In this document: piece after piece, positions 1 through 12,392 of the stretch | How the letters are laid out: every line of letters begins with the position of its first letter | Numbering within the stretch: the first letter of the stretch is position 1 | Assembly (NCBI RefSeq): GCF_012273895.1 | Contig: NC_052121.1 | Coordinates: 8,519,624 to 8,583,623 of the forward strand | Source: Zerene cesonia | Lineage: Eukaryota > Arthropoda > Insecta > Lepidoptera > Pieridae | DNA length: 64,000 bases | Direction of reading: 5' to 3' | Program-made: the position numbers and the translations under genes | The notes under the pieces: generated by a model | The model's input: the letters and a program-made list of their open reading frames with translations, nothing else | Database searches by the model: none | What the model was told of the DNA's origin: nothing

Positions 1-2230
1 CTCGGTGATTCTAATTATCTTTAATCTCCCGCTTATATACTTATGGATAATTGTGTAGCGGGTTTGTTTTCATGTTCAAAATAATAATTTTAAATGAGAA
101 GAAAAAGGTTTAGGCTTATGATAATGTTTTCGGGTTGTGTATTGATATAATATTACTCATATTATACGAAATTATTGCAACTTGTTTTTTAAAAAACAAT
201 AATCATAGTTTCATATATTATATAGATATAAGACATTATATTTTTATAGATATTCGATTTTTCGAAGAATGAAGGAAGGAAAGTATCGATAGTTATACTG
301 ACAATATAATCTATGGTTCTATGGTGTTTCGAAAAATTACTATACCAGTAAGTCAGTTAGCTTTCAAAACAGAAATCAGTTAATATCAAATATATATACA
401 CATAACTATACATAATTAAGAAAAATATCTGAAAGTGTAACTCTATCTAAAAATATATAAGACCTCACTTAAATCAAATAACAAATCAGTCACACGGATT
501 AAGAACTTTCGCGAACTATCAAAAATCTCACATGTTAAAGCGCGTTAATGTAACACCTACATACAAAATCATTTATTCCAATCCAGTCGAGTCGTTCTTC
601 AACTTAGCATTGAATAGGCATTTTTTACTTTAATACCAGTCACGGTAACTCTAAATACGGTCAATAGAAAGAGCAGATGCCTATCTAGAGGTTGTTCTGA
701 GAAGCCACGTTACACGCTGAATGACGCTACTCGCAGATGTGCCTAGCTCTTACAATGAATTTTGTTACGTTATCATATTTTCCTTGTACATTACTCGAGA
801 CATCTCTTAATTAAAACTAGAGATTGGTCTAGCGGAGTGTTTAGGATGTACGTAATCTTAGTGTTTCTGAAATTTTATCCTTCATTAGGTTGATAGTTCG
901 TGATGTAGATAGCGATGGATTCTTTTATTACCGTCTTTCCTTTGAAAGTTTAAGAAAAAAGAAATGAATGTGTTTAATTTGATGGCATCGTATTTCTTAC
1001 TCGTGAATAAAAACATTTCACACGATTACAAACGATATAGTCTAATCAAAGCCACGGTAGTGTGTTTTCAAATAATCAAGGATAATTTCACTGAACAGAA
1101 GAAATGGACAGTTACAACACAATGATTATTATTAATGATCAGATATTGAACGATAATTAAGCGACGGGCGGAGGCGCATGAGCTTCAATTGTAAATCACT
1201 CAAGCCAACAATGATTTCGGCTATTCCCAACACATTCTCGTACTTTCTACTCGGGGGCACAGTTCGCCGGAACGATCTATCATCAGAGCGGCATTTAGCC
1301 TCACCGTTCCTCACTTTCACTGATTAATTCGGTTCCAATTATGCATTTGCACGGGATACAACGTTGCGTCAGGAATCGTGTCGTCTGATGATCAATTGTT
1401 AGACCCTTAATTTAAACTTGTGAGAAATTAAAGGGCTAAGGTGAACGACGTTTTGCTTTAATGATGCACGGTCTTTTCTTTGTATTACAAATCGTATTTG
1501 TAGTACCTTGTTGTGACATTATTGCTTGGTATTTAAGTTAGAGTATTACAACCTTTCTCGGCATTACTGTTAGTTCCCTCGTTCACTAATCATCTCATTG
1601 TTCTGTAAATTATTTAACCTTACACTACCTGTGGTTAATCATATTCGTATTATCTTGGATTGAATTTAAACTGATGAAATGAAGTACAAATGCCAATTAT
1701 TCCCCAAGTACTGAATAAAAAACAAATACCGACACAATAAATAAGAATCACGATTAGTAAAGGTTAAGTCATTTAAATGACCAATCTATAACCAACGCCG
1801 CTAAAAATGACAACAGTTAATGGATTCAAAGCAATAGCATACATTAACAAAAAGGTCATTGCAAAATTATGAATGAAGAGCTTAACTTTCTAATTGCGCT
1901 CTGTAAACCGAGACAAGTATTTACACCCACTCAGTTACTAAACCTAATTAGTGCTTTCGGACTTTGGTGTCGGTTATATAACCAAGAAACTGGAGCAGTC
2001 TGAGCACGCAGCCGCATGAGTCATGCTCAGTCTCAAGGGGGACTGGAAAAAATGAATGAGAACCTAGTTTCGCTAATTGCCGATAAAAATGGTAGCGAAC
2101 CATAAATCACAGCAGTTCGACAATTTCCCTTAATTGGAGTCGTTTCCCAATCGTTCAGGTAACGACTTGAGAGGATTGCCCTGACACTGACCGCTCTGGC
2201 AGTAATTAGCCCACTGAGACCACACACGTA

Positions 2231-2252
2231 CGAAAACAGGCGCCTGTTTTCG
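2231..2252. repeat. 22-bp perfect palindrome with no spacer
   Basis: The 11-base arm CGAAAACAGGC is followed directly by its exact reverse complement. The flanking bases do not continue the symmetry. It lies in otherwise unique AT-rich DNA with no recognisable transposon around it. It could be a binding site for a dimeric regulator or a relic of an inverted duplication. The structure is seen directly; any function is a guess. Confidence 0.8.
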
Positions 2253-4705
2253 GCTCTGGGTCGAATGAATCATAACAAAATTATATGAAGGGTTGCAGCG
2301 AAGTAATACAATAATTTGGTGTTATCAAGATTCATACGAAAAGCTTTTGAAGTTTTGTTATAATCGACACATAGCACTGATTGAAAACGTCTCAATTTTG
2401 ATCTTGACGACCAGAGTTACAAAAATCTAGACTTTTCTTGTTAAAATTACATACTCTAAAACATAATTTGAAAATTTGTTCAATGCTCCGACAAACCCAT
2501 AAGACCCGTCAACGCAGACAAGAAATTACATGAAAATGGCAAATCAGGACAGCTCAATATGATATACTGGCATGTAAATCCAGCTGACATCAATAAAGCC
2601 GGGCGCAAGCGAGACGCGAACGGGACGGGAACACTAGGAAAACACCGTTACTCTGAGCCAATTGCGGGAGCCGCTCGCTTCCACTTTATGAACTTAATGT
2701 TGATATAAACGTTGATTTCGAATTGAACGGGGAAGTGGGCAGCCGAACGGACCATTATAACGCCGATTTAGACCAAGCTGAAGAGGACAAACGAGCGTCT
2801 ATAAGCACTCTGGGCTCGGTACTAACAGTTAAATAACTTACGACATTGTAGCGGGAACTACATCTGGATGGAATTAAGAACAAAGACCCGTATTTTCTGT
2901 AGGTGATATCTTTTCTTACTCATCAGAATCGTTTTAAAGAATAATTACGTGTTAGTAAGCTTACATGAAAATATTACTAGCTATTTAAAATTAAGATTTA
3001 AGAACTTTATAGACTCACTCCATGTATACTAAAAAATCGAATACAAAAAAATATATCCATATTACTTGCGTAATCTATTGACTCGGTTAACAAAGTATAG
3101 ACTAATAGAAGAAGATAGAATAGAGTAAAATTAGAAAAATTCGATATATTTAATTTCTTTGTTATACAAAAATTCAGATTTGGCGATGAAACCTTTTAAA
3201 CGTCATTAAATTTTGAAAATATATATGTCTCATAACAACAATATTAAAAATTATTGCAATGTTTCGCAAAAACAAAATTTATAGTAAATATTAAGGAGGA
3301 AATATAATAAAAGCGTGACTACAAGTGGCGGGCCGGTTGACATATCACGCGACCCCCTTATCACAGCTGATATCCTGCTACGATCGCTTGGACCATTGTC
3401 TTTCCAGCAATTAAGGGCCCATTGTACAATAGGATAGTGGCTGATTACACTTTTCCTTTCCAGTTAATTTCAATTTGCTTGACTAGGTAATGCGATTACC
3501 TATTGAATTAGACATTGATTACATAGTAACAAGACGATTGTTTTCATATTACTAAAAATTTATTTACTTTATGCATCAGATAGATTAATATGATTATAAT
3601 TGTACGAGAAAAACATCGAATATATTTATATGGATTTTGAAGGTGCATTTAATAAAGAACCCAGAAAATAACGCTTTATTCTCCAGCTTCACCAGTGCAA
3701 ACAGCACCTACCGTTTCGTGAAAGATGACCGATATTAAAATATTAATGACAAGCAGCGAATCGCTTGAGAAACTCTCTACCTCGACAAATTTTATCGAGT
3801 TCAAACGGTCAGATCGTTGATTGCGGTTTCCATTCCACAATACCAGTAGACTCCATTCACTACCAGCTCATAAAATTTATTCGCGTATTATCAGTTGGTC
3901 GTTACTGATTTATACGCTTTACTCCTAAGCATCAACAGCTTAAGGCTACTTCACAATTAGTGGCTATTCATGCGAGATCGTTTTCGAGGAGGTTGTGTGA
4001 ATAGGCGTTTCGATTTCGCGATGCATTGGAGTGTCATGACTTGGGTAGATTAAATTATACATATGCAGCAGTATGCAGAGTGTATTACTTTTCAAGATTA
4101 AGCACGGCTAAAGATGACAAGAGGGATGCAGAATCAATGACGACTCGCCTACACGCTGTGACGTCAGTTTGAGTATTTGACAGAGCGCAATCCATATGTG
4201 CATTATTTGCATGTACGGAATATACAAATCGTAATAATTTATAATGCAAATTAGGCCTATGTAATTTTATAATAAACCATATAATCATTTACGTGCTAGT
4301 TCACTCCATTGATAGTGATACCAAACATTCAACTGTTTAAGCTACAATTCAGACGCCGGTTACGTAACCCAGGCAACAATGGCAAAATGCGAAGCGATTA
4401 ACAATTCCGGTAATGCACGGCTGATGTTACATGATAATCTGCACCCATCTAGACCTAAATAATGCCCGTGAAAGCAATGAGAGCTGAGCTACAATTTCAC
4501 TTGTCATTCCACAAATGAGTTTGGTGCATCATTTAGAAAGTAGATCCTTGTAAATTGAATTAATGGTCCGCGTGGCTCTGCGTTGATGCGGATTACGCGT
4601 AGCGGTGAAATCGAAGCCTGCGTTTACACGCTTCTGATTTTATTTAGAGCAGACCTTTAGATACAAGCGGGTAATTGATAATTTACGGCTGGATTTTAAT
4701 GAGTA

Positions 4706-5389
4706 ATGCATTTGTTAACTAGGTTTATATGGAGCGAGAACGGTTGTGTCTTATCGAAGCTTGCACTTACGGAGGAGATAATCGAAGAAATACTACGAGC
4801 TTCGAGAAGAAATAAGAATTTTGGACAACTACTCTTGTTAGTGCGAAGTAAATGTAAAAGTTTTAAAGGTAGGTATAAAGTGTTTATCTTTGAAATTATA
4901 AAATAAAAGCTTTGTTCATGTCGAAATAAGCGTTTCGTTCTTTTGAAAGCGTATGAAATTGTGACAGCACAATTGTTGTTAGTGTCCAATTATTTTTATT
5001 TTTCTGGACGCATTTTATGGCTATTTTATTGAGCATTTCATTCGTTATATCATACACATTTTGTTTTATTAAAGATTTCAGTTTCTCAAGCTTTATCAAT
5101 AATCAAATCGAATTGGCTGTTATAAAAATGGCCGCCGCTGTGTTAAGAATTTGTGCAACTCCTGTATGTCTTGGAAATAATTGGTAAGAAATTCAATGAA
5201 TACAACGATACTGAAAATTACATAAGCAGATTGATAATGAGGATGGATGATAAAGTACCAGAATTGAATTACGCAGAAAGCTTTAAGATTCATCTGATAC
5301 ATAAATTAAAGATATCAAAACGGGAAATATTCATAAAATTAAAGTCAAGCGATTACTTCAAATGTATTTCACCGCTCAACACTGTATAG
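4706..5389 (+). other. Possible exons or degenerate coding region
   Basis: Three weak coding-like signals lie close together. A frame from ATG 4706 runs to a possible donor (AAAG|GTAGGT at about 4868-4877) and encodes a charged peptide. At 5128 an ATG in strong context (aaaATGGCC) opens a short frame beginning MAAAVLRICATPVC, which meets a good donor, TTG|GTAAGA, at 5183/5184. An overlapping frame from about 5147 to a TAG at 5387-5389 encodes a charged peptide but has no ATG at its start. The signals are in different frames and cannot all be real. Options are a first exon encoding an organelle-targeting-like N-terminus, a decayed gene, or chance. I do not recognise a family. Confidence 0.2.
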
Positions 5390-6825
5390 ATACTTTTAAT
5401 GCAGAAAACAAACAATTTTCTCTTTAAAATTATAGCCTGTATGTGTGTCACGATAAGAATCTATGAAAGTCTCTTTTTCTAATCCCCGTGGCCATCAAAC
5501 AAAACACCAAAGGAAATGCCATACAATATTACATTTGTAAAAGGCAATCTGTTTATTTTCTCGCAGCGAGTTGGCCAGACTTCATGTCGGCTGCTTGCAC
5601 CATATACGGCGAGGGAATCTCATCTTTGATAGCTGACGGTTATGGCAAGACGTGTGATGATTTATGCTCCACTCGTATGCACTTAGAATTTATGGTGGTT
5701 TTTACGGTTCGAGGTCTAAATTGAATATATGGCTTTAGGTTTCCTTGACGCTGCTATGTCACAGCCGTAAAGACTTAAAATAAAACGCCTTACAGTGCTA
5801 ATATAGCATACTAAACTGGGATCATGTTAGAACTCAGGTACGCGCCAAGAACGAATCACCAAAACATACCTGTAACAAGAAAAACAATTTATTATTTTTC
5901 TAATTAACGTAGATTACTTTTGTCATACCTTCAGTATCTCAAGCAAGATAAGCATATTTTTTATAATAAGGGTATAAAATTTTGAGAAAAAACACAACAG
6001 CTTGTAAAATTTCATCGAGAAGCATTTTCCTCATGTATCGCAATATTTCATCATAAATCATTAATACAATAATAATTGAACATGTAACATTTAAAAGCGC
6101 CCTTTCAATCATTTATAAGATCTCGGTGTTTAAGCTATTATGTTACGTAATAAAAACTAAGCTCTGATGTTTAATGTTGTGTGAAATGCGGAAATTTCTG
6201 TTATTTATGGCTCTTTAGCTCCATAATAAAGCAATATATATAATTCCTTACGTTATTAGTATCGTGTATGAAATAAAAAAGCCTTAAAAGAGTTATGATC
6301 CGATACGATATAGATGTAATTGATTTTTCATGTCTACAGGAGATTATTGTTAAGTATTCAAGCAGTAATACTTTCAGTGTCATGACTTTCTCACACCGGA
6401 ACTAGTACTGCTTAAGTCAGTGTAAGGATTACTGCCCTTACAGTCCCAGTAGTATTATATAGTGCTTTAAAAAATATATACTAGAAACAACCATGCTGTT
6501 TTTCCGGCCATGGATTGAAACTAGAAACAGAATTGCGATTATTTAAACCGATATAAATAGAAATCGCTCAATTGGTCAATCTTTTAAAATCCCACGGAGT
6601 TACCGCCAGTTCATGGCGAATACAGGCGAAATGAGAACCTCCTTTGTATTTGATAAAGTAGGTAAAAAGTATTCATACATTTTTAAACGTACACAAACTT
6701 GATGACATAGACAATAAAATAACTAACCAAGTTCATATGCATAAAATACAAATAAAAAGTCAAATAATCATATAAATTATAATGACTCTGCACTACTGCT
6801 TTATATATTAAGTACAACATTACTA

Positions 6826-7002
6826 TCACAACATAGTATAAAGAAAAGTCGCTGCGCGCGTCTGTATCTAAGTAGGCTTAAACCTTTACTACGCAACGGA
6901 TTTTTATGTTTTTTTAAGATAGTGATTCAAGAGGAAAGTTTATACATACATTTATTAAACTACTCTGAGATTAAGGCGTGCGAAGTCGCGGGCATAAGCT
7001 AG
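6826..7002 (+). mobile_element. Helitron-like non-autonomous element, family B
   Basis: The element starts with TC and the motif ACATAGTATAAAGAAAAGTCGC. It ends in AAGCTAG followed by T, with a CG-rich stretch (GTCGCGGGC) just upstream. The copy at 25140-25335 matches along its whole length, sharing the start, the central CTACG(C/G)AACGGATTTT block, a TTAAACTACTC block and the end. A 5' TC and 3' CTAG|T with no target duplication are known Helitron features. No protein is encoded, so it would depend on an autonomous partner. Confidence 0.65.
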
Positions 7003-7003
7003 T

Positions 7004-7612
7004 TTAATAAAAACCGAACAATTTAAACAGCTCGCTAATAACACAGCTTGAATAACACCCACCCATTATAATTACCTTCCACGTCCAATACAATATTGAC
7101 AAGTTAGTTGAATTAACATCTATACCTAGATTGAACTGTATCGAAAACACAAGTCATAGTACTCTAAAGAGACTTGCAATCAAAGCTAGACAGGAAATAT
7201 TAACTACATTTGCACCTATCATCACTGTTGTAAGATGATTATAGTGTGAGAGCTAGCAATGTGTTATGCGAATTAATCTTACCACATATCTATGTTACAG
7301 GAGTTTTAAGTCACAGTCTGGGTTTTGTGAGGAAGCCGCTATAAAAGTAGCTTTAAGAATGTTCTAGCAGGTAAATTCTTTATCCAATGAAACCAACACA
7401 CGTTTATTTTATTCATTTTAGTGTTTATCAACGGCTGGGTGCTGATCAAAGAATTTTGAATATCTATTATACCCTCAACAATGTCAATGTAAAACGGAAC
7501 AAGATATGATGAGACTGTCGCAAATCAGTTATAATCAATACTCCATATTAAGCGTCATTCAACTACAAATATCTATTAACCTCTTACAGCTCGTAAACTG
7601 TAATCTTCGATC
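7004..7612. other. Unique AT-rich sequence
   Basis: This stretch between two repeats shows no open frame with exon-like borders, no RNA-gene motif and no repeat family seen elsewhere in the window. Confidence 0.5.
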
Positions 7613-7724
7613 TAAGGTTGCCTGGAATAGATCGCTATCTTAGCGATAAGGCCGCCTATTTGTGCGTGTCTGTGTCCTTTTTGTATTGGTGCAAATAAAG
7701 AGTTATCTATTTATCTATCTAAAT
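7613..7724 (+). mobile_element. 3' end of a truncated non-LTR retrotransposon (LINE)
   Basis: The block reads AAGGTTGCCTGGAATAGATC, then a perfect 7-bp hairpin (ATCGCTA, loop TCT, TAGCGAT at 7631-7647), then AAGGCCGCCTATT, then GGTGCAAATAAAGAG and a degenerate ATCT tail. This layout of hairpin, near-polyadenylation motif and simple-repeat tail matches the 3' ends of lepidopteran LINEs as I know them. The open reading frames are gone, as in most 5'-truncated copies. CR1- or Jockey-type origin is possible but cannot be fixed from the tail alone. Confidence 0.65.
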
Positions 7725-8789
7725 ATTTCATAGGACATTTAATATTAATTAATACACCTGAACAAGTAAGTATATTGACAACCAGCTCTCCTACTACCAC
7801 TATATTACCACCGTCACGTACTGTCTCAAAACTGCTGAGTGTGGACGGTCAGCAAAAAATATCCAAATGCGATGTTATTTAATATAAAAACTTGTTTCTT
7901 TTTCATCAACGTGTGTGTCTCGCTTTGTATGTAATTCCAATCGTGATTATATAACCAGCTAATGATGTCAACATGATTTAGTAGTATCGCGTGTGCTTAT
8001 ATATCTAAATTTTAACGGATATAAATGTTGCTATTGATTGAAATTAACTCCACGTGTCACTGGTAGTTGTGGAATTGACTGCCGTTTGGTGTAATGACTA
8101 GATTTTAAACTGCGACAATCATAAATGAAGAGACAATTACAAATGTTTTATTAATTAGTAGCAGTTAGTCACTATGAGGTCCTTAACTACTGAAGTTGGA
8201 AAGTTTTTATTCGTGCGGAAATCGGAAATTTTACGAGAATTTTGTAAGTACTTTTGCGAAAGAGCTGCGGATGGAATATCATGTCGCAACATTTTCCCGA
8301 GTGTTTATGAAAGAAAATGGCGTACGTTGTTAGTATTGAAGACAGAAACATCACAAAATAACAGTCTTCATCACCCACAACAAACACTATCGCATTAATT
8401 AAATTATACCAAAATGTACCGAAACATTGCGTAAGCTCCGTTTTGTAGCTCACGTGGGCTATTAATTATTCATGTCAATACGAATTAAATGAATTAATTC
8501 GATTTAGTTCCGCAAATAGTCATCTTAATTAATTTCGTAGTACTTTCCATGCGAAGTTGTCATGCGAATATGAATTTTATATGCGAAACATGTATGGTGA
8601 TTTTTGATTGAAAAATTAAAATGTTTCACTTATAGGGTACTTGACCCATGTGTCATTTTTTACGATATGTAGGTACTGTCACACCGAATGTAAGAGATAG
8701 CTACTCATTATGCGACTATTAAATAATCATGCAGGTATTATAAATAAGAAGCTTTCTAGAAGTGATAGTTAACATTGTACTAATCTTCA

Positions 8790-8967
8790 TAAATATTATA
8801 AAGAGTAAGTATTTGTGATTTTCGTTTGTTTGTTTGTTTGTAATGGATAATCTCAAAAACTCTTTGTCCGATTTAAAAAAATTTTTCGCTATTAGAAAGC
8901 TACAACTTTACTGAGTGATATAGGCTATATACGTACCAAGAACAAAACCGGGGTGAACAGCTTGTTT
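8790..8967 (+). mobile_element. Degenerate Helitron-like repeat, family C
   Basis: It opens with an AATATTATAAAGAG motif and a run of GTTT units. It continues with a CTTTGTCCGATTTAAA block and ends with AGGCTATATACGTACC and ACCGGGGTGAACAGCTTGTT. The second half matches the element at 12246-12392, which keeps a clean CTAG end; here the end has decayed to CTTG. It is noncoding. The weak link is the assignment to Helitrons rather than another short repeat class. Confidence 0.5.
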
Positions 8968-9124
8968 AAAATATAATCGCAAAGTGAACTCATAATTGTA
9001 TGTTATGTCACGCGTCATATGAAAAATGACAATTTGTTTTTCACCTGATTTTATACACACACCATTTTCCTTGCAATTTTGTTCAGTAAATACATGTTCT
9101 GTTCTATATTCATGTCAGTATTAT

Positions 9125-9240
9125 CTTATGTTTAATTTTACGCGACTATTATACATTTAGAAATTAAAGACTTTTTAACAGATTTTAAAAACGCGATTTA
9201 TTATTTATATTAGTAACCCGACGTTTCGAACACATTACAG
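9125..9240 (+). repeat. Interspersed repeat, CGACGTTTCGAACAC family
   Basis: The block contains TACATTTAGAAATTAAAGAC, GATTTTAAAAACGCGATT and CCCGACGTTTCGAACAC, and then runs into polyA. Parts recur at 33365-33412 and 59985-60062, so this is a dispersed family. I recognise the motif string as common in lepidopteran genomes, but I cannot assign a transposon class from the sequence. No coding is present. Confidence 0.5.
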
Positions 9241-9278
9241 CGAAAAAAAAAAAAAATTTCTATATTTATATCGTTACG

Positions 9279-9492
9279 ACGCCTCCTTATAAAGTGGTAA
9301 ACGCGTGAGCTTAGAACAGAGGGGTCCTGGGTTCGATTCCCGGTGGGGTCAATAAAAAAAATAAATAAAAAATGTCTCAGTCTGGCAGGACATAGAAGGC
9401 TGATCACTTACTTGTCCATAAAGAAAATCGATCAGTGAAACAGATGTATATCATCTGCCCCATACCCCAGTAGGGGACACGGGACTTCACTT
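9279..9492 (+). mobile_element. tRNA-derived SINE with 13-bp target duplication
   Basis: The tRNA-like head carries a clear RNA polymerase III B box (GGGTTCGATTCCCGG, about 9329-9343) and a diverged A-box region near 9288-9305. An A-rich linker leads into a body with the motifs TGTCTCAGTCTGGCAGGAC and CATCTGCCCCATACCCC, ending near GGACACGGGACTTCAC. The 13 bases TTATATCGTTACG occur immediately before (9266-9278) and after (9493-9505) the element. This perfect target-site duplication fixes both ends and implies insertion by a LINE machinery. The body recurs at 42086-42197. The head is not a functional tRNA because its pairing is poor. Confidence 0.85.
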
Positions 9493-9505
9493 TTATATCG
9501 TTACG

Positions 9506-11539
9506 CCGTCAAACGATTACTCCCACTTCAGAGTGTATCCGTTCACAATTCTCGATCACTTCAAACAATCATTTCCACGGATAACGGTTAACGGTCCGCC
9601 GGTAGAGCCAACGTTTTGTCGCACTGCCGAGTATTACAAGCAATAAGCATTTATTTGCAACTAATAACATCTGGGGCGAGAATGAACCGATTAAGATATC
9701 TATTTCACGGGCGAATAAATAGCCGGTGCTATGATTAAAATATCAATGTTGCTTTCTCCTTGATTGTATGCAAACTAGGGTACCATTCAAATAAACAATG
9801 TAATTTCCTAGCGCTCGGTGCGAATCACTCCCAAATATGGGACTTTATGTGGGCGTCTATGGGCGCTACTCGTACACGATTTAAGCGAAATCTGGATGTA
9901 GCCACGACTCGGTTGAGGTTCTAAAACCTTATTCTATAGATTCAGCGAAATATATTTTGTTTAAGGGAATCAACGTATATTTATCCTAACTGTGCAGACT
10001 GAAAAGCCCTTTTGCTCCAGACCTTAAACCGTATCTATGATGAATACGGTTGTTATCGCAGAGGCCAAGTCAATTAGCTCCATACGGCAGAAACACTTTT
10101 TTTATTACGCTGAATAGAAGTCAGCAACCAATATGACGTTTTGACATGATAAGATGACTAAGAATTAGATTAAGAATTACTAAGAAATTAATATGCGAAA
10201 ATTGAAATGAATACTTTAAAATATAAAATAATGCGTTTCATTTAAAATACTTATGCAAGCTTGTACACACGCACTTAACCATACATTATTATATGAAAGT
10301 AGAATAGACATTTCCTACGCAAATTCTGAGCGGTCAGCGCAATTACAATTAATTTGAAGTCACAGCCGACTCCAGGGGTCAAAAAGAAAACCTCTTGTTA
10401 CCACGGATTACCGTAATCTCAGTAGTACACTGATGGATGTTAAAGATAGGCATATACGTGAAGGTATTGCGACGTCGTTATCAGAATAATATAAATCTTC
10501 GCAATTGAATAATGACGACATGCGTGGAGAAAGTCCTCGCTCGGACCCAGTTGCGTCCAGCGGCGGCCCTTTCAAACAATTATATATGTCAATGCGTCCA
10601 CGGATCAATCACTGATACGTTATCTAAATATGGTTGAAATTGCAAATTTCAAATTCTAATAGTTTTCTCTTGTAACTTAGTAACAAATTGTATTCTCTTG
10701 TAGTATAAGAGAAATCTCGTTACATTTTTGTATTCATTTCTCGCACATAACATCGTACGAAATTCATAGCAAAATATGACCTTGAATACTGAAAAAAAAA
10801 AAAATTATCTTATTATTAATATTTTATCAATTTCAGTGAGTTCGTTAATCAACATACTAAAGACCTCGAGAAAAATATGTCCGTTAGAATTATCTATGTT
10901 GTGTATATAACATTTTCATTTTCGCTGTAGGTAGGTACGTTTCTTATTTTTGTGGTTTCGTGTGTATACTAACTCTGATACATTATCTGATTCACCGGCA
11001 CCATGCCACATAGTCACTATCATACATTATCCACGTATACTCAAGCCTTATAATAATTCAATAGCCATTACAGACGCTAGATTCACGTATTCAAACGTCA
11101 CAAACAGCACTAAAACATTTAAAATATCACCATAAAACCGTTCGCCCGTCGCTGACCGAGTGCGCCGGTTACGTGACACTGCAATGGACGCTGCTAAAGC
11201 CTCGTATTCACGGTCAATATTTGTTGAGCAACAGTTGATCAACAATGTTGCTGGAAAAGTTGTTAAAATGTTGCCGCTTCTTGAGCGAGAACATTTCAAC
11301 ACGCGTTATCAGCACTGCATCACAAAGTGTTGCCTACAGTGCCTCGGCATGGAGGATTTAATTTCTAAATAGTTATTCAACTTTGGTGCTGCATGACTAC
11401 GGGTCTTACGGATATGTTCAGGTATTTGTTGCGATTATAAGTAAAACGTTTTGCCAAATGCGTCGCAAATACTGCAAACTGTAAGATAGGAGTGATTAAA
11501 AGAACGAATAGAGGGGGTATGCGAATATTTGTATGTAAT
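9506..11539. other. Unique AT-rich sequence
   Basis: No gene is supported. A moderately GC-rich patch at about 9800-9900 and another at 10500-10620 stand out from the AT-rich background and might be regulatory. The overlapping open frames near 11048-11372 on both strands have no splice-site support and I treat them as chance. Confidence 0.45.
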
Positions 11540-11746
11540 AAATGCACTGTGGATAACATCACCACTGCTTAAAACGATGAAGAAAAACATCGTGAGGAAA
11601 CCGGCATATCCAAGAATCAAAAGTTCTACGACATGTGACATCTGCCAACCCGCACTTAGTCAGCGTGGTGGATTATGGCTTGAACCCTCATACAAGGCTT
11701 GTGTCCCAGCAGTGGGAACATATATGGGCTGATGATGATAATGATT
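11540..11746 (+). mobile_element. 5'-truncated copy of tRNA-derived SINE family A
   Basis: It matches the body and tail of the full SINE at 48164-48470, from AACATCACCACTGCTTAAAA through CATCGTGAGGAAACCGGCAT and CCAGCAGTGGGAACATATAT to the GATGATGATAATGATT tail. The tRNA-like head with A and B boxes is missing, so this copy could not be transcribed by itself. Truncation at the 5' side is normal for LINE-mobilised copies. Confidence 0.8.
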
Positions 11747-12245
11747 TAAGTACAAAGATTCTTCTTAAAATTTTCTATAGATTGCAATGATTGAACAATC
11801 TTTGAATTCAAATCTACATAAAACACAAACCGTTATATTTATTACGTAGGTAATCCATCAATGTATTGCACTGTATAATATACACTCGGAAACTATCCAA
11901 GCGCGACCAACTTCGTATTATAAAAATCCTCTGATGAAAAAAGTTAACCATACTTATGGATAAGGGTTATTAAAAAAGTTGATTTGTTAGTTTAGTAAAA
12001 CGCTCGACTTTTTTTATATCCAACTATTTTAAATAGCGAGTCATATTGTGTTACATGAATAAATTTATATTGCGAATAGTAAAACAAGACAATTAGAAAT
12101 ATCACCATAATCTTCATAGATACTAATGTTTGCGACTCCCTGTACATGAAGAGTGAATCAGAGTAAATGAGATCGTGACGTATTTATTACAGATACCATT
12201 ACGAATACTAATTAAGGAGTAGTTATTTAAACATAATGCCTTAAA

Positions 12246-12392
12246 GGTGAAGAGTTTGTTTGTTTGAACACGTATATTTTGGTAAATACTGGACCGGTTT
12301 AAAAAATTCTTTCAACGTTAGACTTGTGCGTGATTCCGGAGTGCTACAGGCTATATACATGTACCACCGGCGAAACCGGGGAGAACCGCTAG
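12246..12392 (+). mobile_element. Helitron-like element, family C
   Basis: It starts with a GTTTGTTTG run, has a GGACCGGTTTAAAAAATTC block, and ends AACCGGGGAGAACCGCTAG followed by T. The 3' half is a clear match to 8790-8967. The CTAG|T end and the CG-rich segment just before it suit a non-autonomous Helitron. The 5' border is uncertain because no clean TC start is seen. Confidence 0.55.

Larger units (their letters stand above)
1..6825. other. AT-rich noncoding sequence, no supported gene
   Basis: Apart from the palindrome at 2231 and the weak coding candidate at 4706, I see no gene, RNA or recognisable mobile element here. Open frames are 60-97 codons, several begin with GTG or TTG, and none has convincing exon boundaries on both sides. 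Slightly GC-richer patches occur near 1150-1320, 2580-2830 and 3320-3430. They could be conserved noncoding elements, but nothing in the bases proves it. Confidence 0.5.
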
